Shown here: in pieces, positions 39,022-51,656 of the stretch
Numbering within the stretch: position 1 is the first letter of the stretch
Layout: every line of letters begins with the position of its first letter
Assembly (NCBI GenBank): GCA_031177765.1
Contig: JAPSKH010000001.1
Span: forward strand, 45,917 to 109,916
Direction: 5' to 3'
Source of the DNA: Microbacterium sp.
GTDB lineage: Bacteria; Actinomycetota; Actinomycetes; Actinomycetales; Microbacteriaceae
DNA length: 64,000 nt
Notes under the pieces: model-generated
Seen by the model: the letters and a program-made list of their open reading frames with translations, nothing else
Databases searched by the model: none
Told to the model about the DNA's origin: nothing
Position numbers and translations under genes: made by a program

Positions 39022-40980
39022 CTAGTCGTGGGGCGGGCGGGCGCGCGCCAGGTCGCCGATCGTCGGGATCTCGCTCGTCTGCGCACCGCGTGCCACCGGG
39101 ATCCGCGTGCCGAGCACCTGCGCGACGACGTCCTGCGCGATGCGCGCCGGGGTGAGCCCGGCGTCCTGGAAGATCTCCTCGCGGCTGGCGTGGTCGATGA
39201 ACTCGTCGGGCACCCCCAGTTCGTCCACCGCGGTGTCGACGCCCGCCTCGCGGAGCACCTGGCGCACCCTCGTGCCGATGCCGCCCACGCGGATGCCGTC
39301 CTCGATCGTGATGACCAGGCGATGGGATGCCGCGAGTTCGACGATGGACGGCTGCACCGGGATGGCCCAGCGCGGGTCCACGACCGTCGCCCCGATCCCC
39401 TGCGCGCGGAGTCGCTGGGCGACGTCGACGGCGATGTGGGCCATGGGGCCGATCCCGACCAGCAGCACGTCCTGGGCCTCGGAGCGCACGAGCACGTCCA
39501 CGCCGTCGCGCAGCCGCTCGATCGCCGGCAGCTCGGGGCTCACGGCGCCCTTCGGGAAGCGCACGACCGTCGGCGCGTCCTCGATCGCGACGGCTTCGCG
39601 CAGCTCCTCGCGGAGGCGGACCTCGTCGCGGGGCACGGCGATGCGGATGTTCGGCACGATCTGGAGCATCGCGAGGTCCCAGATGCCGTGATGGCTGGGA
39701 CCGTCGGGGCCGGTCACCCCGGCACGGTCCAGCACGAAGGTGACCCCGGCACGGTGGAGGGCGACATCCATGAGCACCTGGTCGAACGCCCGATTCATGA
39801 AGGTGGCGTAGATGGCGACGACCGGATGCAGTCCGCCGAAGGCGAGCCCGGCGGCCGACGCGACCGCGTGCTGCTCGGCGATGCCGACGTCGTAGACCCG
39901 ATCCGGGAAGCGCTGCGCGAACGGCAGCAGGCCCGTGGGGCGCAGCATCGCCGCCGTCATCGCGATGACGTCGTCCCTGCTCTCACCGACGTGCACCAGC
40001 TCGTCCGCGAAGACGTCGGTCCAGGCGGTTCCCGCCGAGCCGCCCAGCGCCTCCCCGGTGAGCGGGTCGATCTTGCCGACGGCGTGGAACTGGTCGGCCT
40101 CGTCCGAGAGGGCCGGCGCGTACCCGCGCCCCTTCTCGGTGATCGTGTGGACGATGACCGGCGCCCCGTACTCCTTCGCCAGCTGGAGCGTCTCGATGAG
40201 CGCGGGGAGGTCGTGGCCGTCCACGGGGCCGAGGTACTTGATGTCCAGATTGGAGTAGAGCGCGGCGTTGTTCGTGAAGCGCGAGAGGAACCCGTGTGTG
40301 CCGCCGCGCACGCCCCGGTAGATCGCGCGCCCCACCGGACCCATCCGGCGGAAGAGCCGATCGGACGACCGGTGCAGGGTGCGGTACGAATCCGCGGTCC
40401 GCACGCGGTTGAGGTAGCGCGCCATACCGCCGATCGTGGGCGCGTACGAGCGGCCGTTGTCGTTGACGACGATGATCAGGTTGCGGTCGTTGTCGTCGGA
40501 GATGTTGTTGAGTGCCTCCCACGTCATCCCGCCGGTGAGAGCGCCGTCGCCGACGACGGCGACGACATGCCGGTCCTTGCGGCCCGTGCGCGTCAGCGCG
40601 CGCGACACGCCGTCGGCCCAGCTGAGCGAGCTGGACGCGTGCGACGATTCGACCACGTCATGCAGGCTCTCGGCGCGCTGAGGGTATCCCGCCAGTCCCC
40701 CGCGGGCGCGCAGACGCGTGAAGTCCTGCCGTCCGGTGAGCAGCTTGTGCACGTACGACTGGTGCCCCGTGTCGAAGATGATCGGATCCGACGGCGAGTC
40801 GAACACCCGATGCAGGGCGATCGTCAGCTCGACGACGCCGAGGTTGGGGCCGAGGTGCCCTCCCGTGCGTGCGACGTTCTCGACGAGGAAGTCGCGGATC
40901 TCCCCCGCGAGCTCCTCGAGCTGTTCGATGGTCAGTGCGTCGAGGTCTCGTGGACCGGTGATCGACCGAAGAAGAGGCAT
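39022..40980 (-). CDS. dxs: 1-deoxy-D-xylulose-5-phosphate synthase
   Basis: GGHLGPNLGVVELTIALHRVFDSPSDPIIFDTGHQSYVHK, VVAVVGDGALTGGMTWEALNNI. Confidence 0.97.
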   Translation of the reverse strand: MPLLRSITGPRDLDALTIEQLEELAGEIRDFLVENVARTGGHLGPNLGVVELTIALHRVFDSPSDPIIFDTGHQSYVHKLLTGRQDFTRLRARGGLAGYPQRAESLHDVVESSHASSSLSWADGVSRALTRTGRKDRHVVAVVGDGALTGGMTWEALNNISDDNDRNLIIVVNDNGRSYAPTIGGMARYLNRVRTADSYRTLHRSSDRLFRRMGPVGRAIYRGVRGGTHGFLSRFTNNAALYSNLDIKYLGPVDGHDLPALIETLQLAKEYGAPVIVHTITEKGRGYAPALSDEADQFHAVGKIDPLTGEALGGSAGTAWTDVFADELVHVGESRDDVIAMTAAMLRPTGLLPFAQRFPDRVYDVGIAEQHAVASAAGLAFGGLHPVVAIYATFMNRAFDQVLMDVALHRAGVTFVLDRAGVTGPDGPSHHGIWDLAMLQIVPNIRIAVPRDEVRLREELREAVAIEDAPTVVRFPKGAVSPELPAIERLRDGVDVLVRSEAQDVLLVGIGPMAHIAVDVAQRLRAQGIGATVVDPRWAIPVQPSIVELAASHRLVITIEDGIRVGGIGTRVRQVLREAGVDTAVDELGVPDEFIDHASREEIFQDAGLTPARIAQDVVAQVLGTRIPVARGAQTSEIPTIGDLARARPPHD

Positions 40981-41101
40981 CCGTCTCCCTTCGCCTCCCG
41001 ACTTCCCGGGGCGTCACCCGACGATCGGATGGCCCCTCAAGCTTAGACCGCGGGGCTGAATGACCTCCCAGAGTGGACGGCGCGGGCCCCGTGCGGTAAT
41101 G

Positions 41102-41138
41102 GGCGAGCCCCGGAACCGACGCGGTTCCGGGGCTCGCC
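41102..41138 (-). terminator. Terminator downstream of acnA
   Basis: GGCGAGCCCCGGAACC-GACGC-GGTTCCGGGGCTCGCC, 16-bp perfect stem. Confidence 0.8.
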
Positions 41139-41146
41139 GCGACTGC

Positions 41147-44002
<2,856 letters not shown>

Positions 44003-44110
44003 GTCTGTCTCCTTCGTCGGCGGCGGGATGGGGCCGAAGCCCGGCATTCCCCATCTTCCCCCGCCGCGAACCGGTCGGCTAGTGAGGCAGACCTAATCCG
44101 GCGGGGGCGA

Positions 44111-44134
44111 ATTTATCTCGATATCGAGATAAAT
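44111..44134. promoter_or_regulatory. 24-bp perfect palindrome ATTTATCTCGATATCGAGATAAAT upstream of acnA (candidate operator)
   Basis: Self-complementary over its full length; AT-rich island between the DUF3159 stop and the acnA start. Confidence 0.7.
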
Positions 44135-44137
44135 GTA

Positions 44138-44863
44138 TCACCTGGACGACGGTGGATAGAGCGCCCGCACGGCGAGCCACGTGACCGCGACGAGGGGCGC
44201 GAACAGCGGCAGCCCCATGACGAGCTTCAGCGTCCCGAGCGCTGTGACGTCGCCGGCGAAGTACAGCGGCAGCTGCACGAGCAGCCGCGCCGCGAACAGG
44301 GCGGCCCACGCGATCGACAGCCAGAAGAACACGCGGCGCTTGCGGCGGTCGCCTCGCCACGCCACCCCTTCGCCCATGAGGAAGCCCACGGCGAGGCCGA
44401 TCAGCGGCCAGCCGACGAGAGCGGAGATCAGGAACGCGCTGCCGTAGAGGCCGTTCGTGACGAACCCCCACAGGAAGTTGTCCTCGGCGCGTCCGGTCCA
44501 CAGGGCCAGAGCCGCGGCCGCCGCGGCGGCGATGAGGCCCCCGAGCGCGGCGCCCACCGCCTGCCTCTGCAGCAGACGCACGGCGGTGAAGATCGCCGCG
44601 ATGCCGACCGACACGCCGAGCGAGAGGACGAGGTGCTGCGTCACGGTGAACAGCACGACGAACGCCAGGCTCGGCAGGACCGATTCCAGGATGCCGCGCC
44701 ACCCGCCCATCGCGGCCCACACGACGTGGCCGGTGCCCTTGTTCTCGGCCGGGTCGAGCCCTGCCCGGCGGGCGGCGCCACCCAGGGCCGCTCCGAGGAT
44801 GTCGCTCGGCGCGGGCTGCTCGCGCTCCGGGTCCGGCGGCGTGAGGTCGGCCCGGTCGCTCAC
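44138..44863 (-). CDS. DUF3159 domain-containing membrane protein
   Basis: Multiple TM segments, FVTNGLYGSAFLISALVGWPLIGLAVGFL; synteny DUF3159-DUF3710-dut. Confidence 0.88.
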   Translation of the reverse strand: MSDRADLTPPDPEREQPAPSDILGAALGGAARRAGLDPAENKGTGHVVWAAMGGWRGILESVLPSLAFVVLFTVTQHLVLSLGVSVGIAAIFTAVRLLQRQAVGAALGGLIAAAAAAALALWTGRAEDNFLWGFVTNGLYGSAFLISALVGWPLIGLAVGFLMGEGVAWRGDRRKRRVFFWLSIAWAALFAARLLVQLPLYFAGDVTALGTLKLVMGLPLFAPLVAVTWLAVRALYPPSSR

Positions 44864-45459
44864 GCGGTTCCCGGGGTGGCAGGCATCCGGAGCGGGATGA
44901 GGTCTCGCGGCGGCATGGGGGCGCCGCCGCGCACGACGACGATGGAGCGGAAGAGGTCCTCCACGGCGGCGGCCGCCTCGACATCCGACGTCGCGGCCCC
45001 GCCGATCACACCGCGCAGGAACCAGCGCGGCCCGTCGACGCCGACGAAGCGCGCCAGGCGCTTGCCCGCGGCGCCATCCGGCCCGGCGACCACGGGGACC
45101 TCCGCGAGCAGTTCGGGGCCCAGCGGCCCCTCCCGCTCCTCGACGCGCCCGCCCTGCTGACGGATCTGCTGTCGGATCTGCTCGCGCGTCTCGTCCCACA
45201 GTCCGGCCGAGCGCGGAGCCGCGAACGGCTGGACCTGGAGGGTGGAATCGGCGTAGTCCAGGCCCACGGCCACGATGCGCTTGGTCTGCTCCTCGACCTC
45301 GAGGCGCAGGTTCAGTCCCTCGCGGGGCAGGATCTTGATGCCGCCGAGGTCGATGTAGGGCCGCACCGGGTTGGCCTCGGACTCGTCGAAAGGACCGGTC
45401 GTCGGCCGGTCATCGGGTGCGACCTTGCGCGGGACGTCGGGCGAGCTGGCGTCGCTCAT
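44860..45459 (-). CDS. DUF3710 domain-containing protein
   Basis: GPFDESEANPVRPYIDLGGIKILPREGLNLRLEVEEQTKRIVAVGLDYADSTLQVQPFAAPRS. Confidence 0.9.
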   Translation of the reverse strand: MSDASSPDVPRKVAPDDRPTTGPFDESEANPVRPYIDLGGIKILPREGLNLRLEVEEQTKRIVAVGLDYADSTLQVQPFAAPRSAGLWDETREQIRQQIRQQGGRVEEREGPLGPELLAEVPVVAGPDGAAGKRLARFVGVDGPRWFLRGVIGGAATSDVEAAAAVEDLFRSIVVVRGGAPMPPRDLIPLRMPATPGTA

Positions 45460-45908
45460 GCCGGGACTCCGTTCTTCTGGTAGCCGGTCGAGCCGAACCC
45501 GCCCTCCCCACGCGCGCTGTCGGGCAGGGATTCGACCGGGATGAAGCGGGCGCGAGGAACCGGCATCACGATCAGCTGTGCGATGCGGTCGCCGACCGCG
45601 ATGTCGTGGGCGTGCTGCGAATCGGTGTTGAGCAGGATCACCTTGATCTCGCCGCGGTAGCCGGCGTCGACGGTGCCGGGGGTGTTCACGACGGTGATGC
45701 CGTGCTTGGCTGCCAGGCCGCTGCGCGGGACGACGAACGCGACGTGCCCCTCGGGAAGGGCGATGCGGACGCCGGTGCCCACGACGGCGCGCTGTCCGGG
45801 CGCGAGGCGCACAGGCTCGGCGGCGACGAGGTCGGCGCCCGCGTCGCCGGGGTGGGCGTAGGCCGGCACGTCGGCAGCGATAATGGGGACGTCCACCGTT
45901 TCAGTCAC
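45456..45908 (-). CDS. dut: dUTP diphosphatase
   Basis: AYAHPGDAGADLVAAEPV, PRSGLAAKHGITVVNTPGTVDAGYRGEIKVILLN, GEGGFGSTGYQ. Confidence 0.96.
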   Translation of the reverse strand: MTETVDVPIIAADVPAYAHPGDAGADLVAAEPVRLAPGQRAVVGTGVRIALPEGHVAFVVPRSGLAAKHGITVVNTPGTVDAGYRGEIKVILLNTDSQHAHDIAVGDRIAQLIVMPVPRARFIPVESLPDSARGEGGFGSTGYQKNGVPA

Positions 45909-45911
45909 CCA

Positions 45912-46424
45912 ATGAGGGTAATGCAGAAGACACCGCGCAGTGCGAGCCCCCGAAGCCGTTCCGAGGGCTACCGGGAGCGGCTCAGCCCCTCACTGTGGAT
46001 CCTGTGCGCCGCGGCCGTCGCGGCTCCGATGGCCGCCCTCGTCTTCACCGCGATCGACACCACGGTGGCCCTCGTGATCGGCGCCGTCGTGGGGGTCGCC
46101 GTCATCGGCGCGATGGTCGCTGCCTCTCCGGTGATCCGGATCGAGGGAGGCGAGCTGCGGGCCGGCCGGGCGCACATCCCGGTGCGTCTCCTGGGAGCTC
46201 CCGAGGTGCACGAAGGCGATGACGCCCGTCACGCGCGGGGCGCGGGTCTGGATCCGCGCGCGTGGCATCTGATCCGCGGTGGCATCGACGGGATCGTGAC
46301 GATCCCCGTCATCGACCCCGCCGATCCGACGTCGGCGTGGGTCATCTCCTCGCGGACGCCCGACCGCCTCGCGGCGGCCGTGCGTCGCGCTCAGGCTGTC
46401 ACGCCGCGCACTCCGAGCAGATAG
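45912..46424 (+). CDS. DUF3093 domain-containing membrane protein
   Basis: YRERLSPSLWILCAAAVAAPMAALVFTAIDTTVALVIGAVVG...; divergent from dut. Confidence 0.85.
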   Translation: MRVMQKTPRSASPRSRSEGYRERLSPSLWILCAAAVAAPMAALVFTAIDTTVALVIGAVVGVAVIGAMVAASPVIRIEGGELRAGRAHIPVRLLGAPEVHEGDDARHARGAGLDPRAWHLIRGGIDGIVTIPVIDPADPTSAWVISSRTPDRLAAAVRRAQAVTPRTPSR

Positions 46425-46692
46425 GTCCGTCGGCGGTGTCGTGATCGAGCTGCGAGCGGTGCTTGACGAGGAAGCAGTTGGAGCAGGTGAACTCGTCCTC
46501 CTGCGGCGGCAGCACGACGACGTCGAGCTCGAGGTCGGAGAGGTCGGCACCGGGGAGCTCGAAGCCCGACGGGTTGTCGGCGTCCTCCACGTCGACCGAG
46601 CCGGAGAGCTTGTCGGGAACACGCTCCTTGAGCGCCTCGATCGACTCGCTGTCGTCCTCGGTCTTGCGGGGGGCGTCGTAATCGGTGGCCAT
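46399..46692 (-). CDS. DUF4193 domain-containing protein (zinc-ribbon-like)
   Basis: MATDYDAPRKTEDDSESIEALKERVPDKLSGSVDVEDADNPSGFELPGADLSDLELDVVVLPPQEDEFTCSNCFLVKHRSQLDHDTADGPICSECAA. Confidence 0.92.
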   Translation of the reverse strand: MATDYDAPRKTEDDSESIEALKERVPDKLSGSVDVEDADNPSGFELPGADLSDLELDVVVLPPQEDEFTCSNCFLVKHRSQLDHDTADGPICSECAA

Positions 46693-46904
46693 GCGTGGAG
46701 GTCTCTACTTCCGGGTGTTTCGGGTTGCGCTCGCCCAATCGGGCGGCGATAGTTTGCATGACGGCATCCCTTTTCGCAAATGCGATGCGTGATGCCTCGG
46801 ATCGTGCGTTCCCCTGAAACTCGCGCCACGCGCGCGATATTCCCGGCGGTGGCGATCGGCTGTGTCAGCATGGGCGGGACAGGCACGATCGGAGGGGCGT
46901 CCGC

Positions 46905-47930
46905 ATGGAACAGCTCAAGGTCATCGGAACCGAGGACGACAAGCTCGTCCTGGCCACCGAGTCTGGCGAGAGATTCTCGCTGTATCTCGACGACGTCCTG
47001 CGCGCCGAGCTTCGGAAGGCCCGCAAGGACCGGGATGCCGACGCGCACATTCCCCGGCCCAGCCCGCGCGAGATCCAGGCGCACATCCGCGCCGGCTTGT
47101 CCGCGCAGGAGGTCGCGACCCTGCTGGGTGCGCGCGTGGAGGATGTCGTCCGCTTCGAGCGGCCGGTGCTCGCCGAGCGCGAGCACATCGTCGGTCAGGC
47201 ACTGTCGGTGCCGGTGCTGCTGGGTGGCGACTTCGAAGGCGACGGACACGCCACCTTCGGCTCGGCCGTCCGCGGCAAGCTCGCCGAGGCCGGCGCCAGC
47301 GGTGAGCGGTGGACCAGCTGGAAGGAGCCGACCGGCTGGATCATCAAGCTCGAGTTCACGGCGAACCAGATCGATCACGACGCCCGCTGGGGGTTCGACC
47401 CGCGCCGCAGCACGCTGTCGCCGCTGAACGCCGACGCGATCCAGCTCTCGCGCCAGGGGTCGCTTCCCGAGGGGCTGATCCCCCGGCTGCGCGCCCTCGA
47501 CAATCCGCTGGGCAAGGACGACTCGCGGTTCGACAGCGGCGCCTTCGGCCCGCGCCGTCCCCCGGAGGCCGACCTCGAGTCCCCCGACCTTCCCGCACCG
47601 GCGGCACCGGCGGTGCAGCAGGCGGCGATCAAGCGCGCCGACGAGCCGGTCGTGACCAACGCCGAGACGGCCGACCTGCTCGAAGCGCTGCGGCGCCGGC
47701 GAGGCCAGCGCGAGCCGCTCCCCGGAGCCGATGAGGCAGAGGCGCCGCCGCGCGGCTCCTCCCCCGTCGCGCTGTTCGACGCGCTCGAGCCGGGGTACGA
47801 CGAGGCCCCTGCCGAGCCGGAGCCCGAGACGCCGTCGCCGCCGGCGGTCGCCGAGGCGGGTCGGCGCAAGGGCCGTCCCTCGATGCCGTCGTGGGACGAG
47901 ATCGTGTTCGGAGCGCGCTCGGACGACTGA
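46905..47930 (+). CDS. sepH: Septation protein SepH
   Basis: MEQLKVIGTEDDKLVLATESGERFSLYLDDVLRAELRKARKDR...PSPREIQAHIRAGLSAQEVATLLGARVEDVVRFERPVLAEREHI. Confidence 0.9.
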   Translation: MEQLKVIGTEDDKLVLATESGERFSLYLDDVLRAELRKARKDRDADAHIPRPSPREIQAHIRAGLSAQEVATLLGARVEDVVRFERPVLAEREHIVGQALSVPVLLGGDFEGDGHATFGSAVRGKLAEAGASGERWTSWKEPTGWIIKLEFTANQIDHDARWGFDPRRSTLSPLNADAIQLSRQGSLPEGLIPRLRALDNPLGKDDSRFDSGAFGPRRPPEADLESPDLPAPAAPAVQQAAIKRADEPVVTNAETADLLEALRRRRGQREPLPGADEAEAPPRGSSPVALFDALEPGYDEAPAEPEPETPSPPAVAEAGRRKGRPSMPSWDEIVFGARSDD

Positions 47931-47933
47931 CCG

Positions 47934-49058
47934 TCACGCGGGCGTCGCGAACGCTCCCAGGCGGATCAGGGGCACGATGCGCTCCTCGTCGGTCAGCGAC
48001 CCGTGCTGCCCGATCATCTTCTGCGGTCCCTTGTCGTCGAGGCGGTCGTCGTAATACACCACGCCCGCTCGTGCGGCCACGACGACGTCGCCGATCCGCT
48101 CGGCGACGTCGGGGGCGACCGCGCCGAGCAGCCCCGACGCCGCCAGCTCCTCGCGCGAGCAGACCCAGGAGCGGGATGCCTCGGCGTCACGCCAGCGGGC
48201 GAGGACCGCGTCGGCCTCCCCGGGCTCGGCGTACAGGTGCAGCATGCGCGGCTCCCCGCCGATGAGCCGGACGCCGTCGAGAAGGGGCGAGCCCTCCTCG
48301 AGGAGCACATGACGATGACGCGGGACATCGACCATGCCGTGGTCCGAGGTGACGATGACGCCGGTGTTCCGGTCGACGGCTGCGGCGAGGGCGCGCGCCG
48401 CGGCATCCACGCGCTCGAGGACGGCGACCCACTCGTCGGACTCCCACCCGTGCTTGTGCCCGGCGGAGTCGAGCTCCGGCGCGTACAGGTAGGTGAGCGA
48501 TCCCGGATGGTCGGCGGCGATCTCGGCCGCGGCACGCACCCGTGCGTCCAGATCGTCCTCCCCGCGGAAGTGCGCGCCGTCCAGGGTGACCGCCGTGAAT
48601 CCGGTCCCTTCGTACTCGTCGCGCGACACCGCGAAGAACGGCCGGCCGAGCGCGCGCGACAGCGGCGCCGCGCGCTGGAAGGAAGGCGGGAGGCCGTCGG
48701 TGTCCCAGCCGCGCAGCTGGTTCACGACGTCGTCGGTGCCCGGCACGCGCGCCCGGTAGCCGACGATGCCGTGCTCCCCCGGCGCCGTGCCGGTCAGCAG
48801 GCTCGTCAGCGCCGCCGCGGTCGTCGACGGGAAGACCGTGCGCGCGGCATCCTTCTTCCCCCTCGCCTCCGCGAGGAAGCGCGCGTGCCCCGCCCGCGCG
48901 GACAGGTTGTGGGCGCCCAGTCCGTCGATCACCCAGACGATCGCGCTGCGCGCGGGAGCGAACCACTCCGAGCGGCCCTCCAGTGCGGCCGACATCTCGC
49001 GCACGACACGGGTCACGCTCCGGGTCCGCGCAGGGTCCGCAGGTAGGCTGAAGGACAT
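47934..49058 (-). CDS. Alkaline phosphatase-superfamily (nucleotide pyrophosphatase/phosphodiesterase-like) protein
   Basis: [73 protein letters not shown]. Confidence 0.9.
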   Translation of the reverse strand: MSFSLPADPARTRSVTRVVREMSAALEGRSEWFAPARSAIVWVIDGLGAHNLSARAGHARFLAEARGKKDAARTVFPSTTAAALTSLLTGTAPGEHGIVGYRARVPGTDDVVNQLRGWDTDGLPPSFQRAAPLSRALGRPFFAVSRDEYEGTGFTAVTLDGAHFRGEDDLDARVRAAAEIAADHPGSLTYLYAPELDSAGHKHGWESDEWVAVLERVDAAARALAAAVDRNTGVIVTSDHGMVDVPRHRHVLLEEGSPLLDGVRLIGGEPRMLHLYAEPGEADAVLARWRDAEASRSWVCSREELAASGLLGAVAPDVAERIGDVVVAARAGVVYYDDRLDDKGPQKMIGQHGSLTDEERIVPLIRLGAFATPA

Positions 49059-49127
49059 CGGGGCCAGTCTCGCACACCGCCGACCTGCGCCCGCCGCTCC
49101 CGCCGTCACCCGAGGCTTCATCGTCAC

Positions 49128-51602
49128 ATGCCCGCATCCCGCACCGACTCCGCTCCCGCCGATCACGGACGCATCGAGGACGTCGACGTCTCGTCCGAGA
49201 TGCAGACGTCGTTCCTCGAGTACGCGTACTCCGTGATCTACTCGCGGGCGCTTCCCGACGCTCGCGACGGGCTCAAGCCGGTGCAGCGGCGCATCCTCTT
49301 CCAGATGGCCGACATGGGGCTGCGCCCGGACCGCGGTCACGTCAAGAGCGCCCGCGTCGTCGGCGAGGTGATGGGCAAGCTGCACCCCCACGGGGACGCC
49401 CCCATCTACGACGCCCTCGTGAGGCTCGCACAGCCCTTCTCGCTGCGCGTTCCGCTCGTCGACGGCCACGGCAACTTCGGATCGCTCGACGACGGGCCCG
49501 CCGCCCCCCGGTACACCGAGGCGCGGCTGGCGGCGCCCGCGCTGGCGCTGACCGAGGACCTCGACGAGGACGTCGTCGACTTCATCCCCAACTACGACGG
49601 CCAGTTCCAGCAGCCCGAGGTGCTGCCGGCCGCGTTCCCCAACCTGCTGGTCAACGGCGCGACCGGCATCGCCGTCGGCATGGCGACCAACATGGCGCCG
49701 CACAATCTCATCGAAGTGGTCGCCGCCGCGACGCACCTGCTCGAGAACCCCGAGGCGACCGTCGAGGAGCTGATGGAGTTCGTGCCGGGGCCGGACCTTC
49801 CCGGCGGGGGCATCATCGTCGGCCTGGACGGCATCAAGGACGCGTACGCGACCGGACGCGGCAGCTTCCGGACGCGGGCGAAGGTCGCGATCGAGTCGCT
49901 CGGGCCGCGCCGTACGGGCCTGGTCGTCACCGAGCTGCCGTACCTCGTCGGTCCTGAGCGGGTGATCGAGAAGATCAAGGACGCGGTGAACGCCAAGAAG
50001 CTCCAGGGCATCGCCGACGTCACCGACCTGACCGATCGCCACAAGGGGCTGCGGCTGGTCATCGGGATCAAGACCGGCTTCGACCCGCAGGCGGTGCTCG
50101 AGCAGCTGTACCGGCTGACGCCGCTCGAGGACTCGTTCGGCATCAACAACGTCGCACTCGTGGACGGCCAGCCGCAGACCCTCGGCCTGCGCGACCTGCT
50201 GCGGGTGTATCTGGACCACCGCATCAGCGTCGTCACACGCCGCAGCCGCTACCGCCTCGGACGCCGCAAGGAACGGCTGCACCTGGTCGAAGGCCTCCTC
50301 ATCGCGATCCTCGACATCGACGAGGTCATCCAGGTCATCCGCACCTCGGACGACGGCGAGCAGGCGCGCACGCGTCTGATCGAGGTGTTCGACCTCTCGC
50401 AGCCGCAGGCCGAGTACATCCTCGAGCTGCGCCTGCGGCGCCTCACCAAGTTCTCGCGCATCGAGCTGGAGACCGAGCGCGACAACCTCAAGGCCGAGAT
50501 CGCCCAGCTGGAGGAGCTGCTCGCCAGCGACGTGCTCCTGCGTGGGCAGGTCGCCCGCGAGCTGGATGCCGCAGCGGAGGCGTTCGGAACGCCCCGGCGC
50601 ACGCTGCTGCTCAATGGCGGACCGGTCGCGCCGCGGTCGCGCGCGGCGGCTGCGGCGGCCGACCTGCAGATCGCGGACGAACCGTGCCGCGTGTTCCTCT
50701 CGGTCACCGGCCGCATGGTGCGCGCCGCACTGCGCACCGCGCAGGAGGGCGCAGGCGAGACGGTCATCGGCATCACACCGCCGGCGCGGCGCTCGAAGCA
50801 CGACGCGATCCGGTCCGCGGTGGATACCACCACGCGCGGAGACCTCGGGGCCGTCACGAGCGCGGGGCGTCTCATCCGCTTCTCGCCGGTGGACCTGCCA
50901 TCGGTTCCGGGCAACTCGGTGCAGCTGGGTGCCGGCACGCGCGCCGACCAGTACCTGGGCCTCAGCGGCGGCGAGCACGTCGTGGCGCTGGTGCCGCTCG
51001 TCGACGCGCCGCCCATCGCGCTGGGAACGCAGCAGGGCATCGTCAAGCGGGTCTCCGCCAGTGAGCTCGGCACCAAGCACGACATCGAGATCATCGCGCT
51101 CCGGGACGACGACCGGGTCGTCGGCGCGGCGCCTGCCTCCGACGGGGCCGAACTGGTCTTCGTCGCCGACGACGCCCAGCTGCTGCGCTTCGACGCGTCG
51201 TCGGTGCGTCCGCAGGGGCGCTCGGCGGGCGGCATGGCCGGCATCCGGCTGGCAGACGGCGCGCGCGTCATCGCTTTCGACGTGGTCGGTCCTTCCGACT
51301 TCGACGCCGTCGTGGTGACGGTCGCCGGCTCGACCACCGCCATCGCGGGAACGGATGCCGGCAGCGCGAAGGTGTCGCTGTTCAGCGAGTTCCCCGCGAA
51401 GGGCCGGGCGACCGGCGGCGTGCGCGCTCAGCGCTTCCTGAAGGGTGAGGATGCGCTCACGCTGGCGTGGGTGGGCACCGACCCGCGCGCCGTCGGTCCG
51501 GACGGTGCGACCCGCTCGCTGCCCGCCGCCGGAGCCAAGCGGGATGCGTCGGGCACGCCGCTGGATGGCGTCATCGGCGGACTGGGCGCGGGCATCCGCT
51601 GA
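49128..51602 (+). CDS. parC: DNA topoisomerase IV subunit A (ParC/GyrA family)
   Basis: [53 protein letters not shown]; paired with a convergent parE-type gene. Confidence 0.93.
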   Translation: MPASRTDSAPADHGRIEDVDVSSEMQTSFLEYAYSVIYSRALPDARDGLKPVQRRILFQMADMGLRPDRGHVKSARVVGEVMGKLHPHGDAPIYDALVRLAQPFSLRVPLVDGHGNFGSLDDGPAAPRYTEARLAAPALALTEDLDEDVVDFIPNYDGQFQQPEVLPAAFPNLLVNGATGIAVGMATNMAPHNLIEVVAAATHLLENPEATVEELMEFVPGPDLPGGGIIVGLDGIKDAYATGRGSFRTRAKVAIESLGPRRTGLVVTELPYLVGPERVIEKIKDAVNAKKLQGIADVTDLTDRHKGLRLVIGIKTGFDPQAVLEQLYRLTPLEDSFGINNVALVDGQPQTLGLRDLLRVYLDHRISVVTRRSRYRLGRRKERLHLVEGLLIAILDIDEVIQVIRTSDDGEQARTRLIEVFDLSQPQAEYILELRLRRLTKFSRIELETERDNLKAEIAQLEELLASDVLLRGQVARELDAAAEAFGTPRRTLLLNGGPVAPRSRAAAAAADLQIADEPCRVFLSVTGRMVRAALRTAQEGAGETVIGITPPARRSKHDAIRSAVDTTTRGDLGAVTSAGRLIRFSPVDLPSVPGNSVQLGAGTRADQYLGLSGGEHVVALVPLVDAPPIALGTQQGIVKRVSASELGTKHDIEIIALRDDDRVVGAAPASDGAELVFVADDAQLLRFDASSVRPQGRSAGGMAGIRLADGARVIAFDVVGPSDFDAVVVTVAGSTTAIAGTDAGSAKVSLFSEFPAKGRATGGVRAQRFLKGEDALTLAWVGTDPRAVGPDGATRSLPAAGAKRDASGTPLDGVIGGLGAGIR

Positions 51603-51656
51603 CCCGGCCGTCCCTCGGCCGCGCCGTGGCCCGCACCCGGCGCGCGCCCGACCTCG

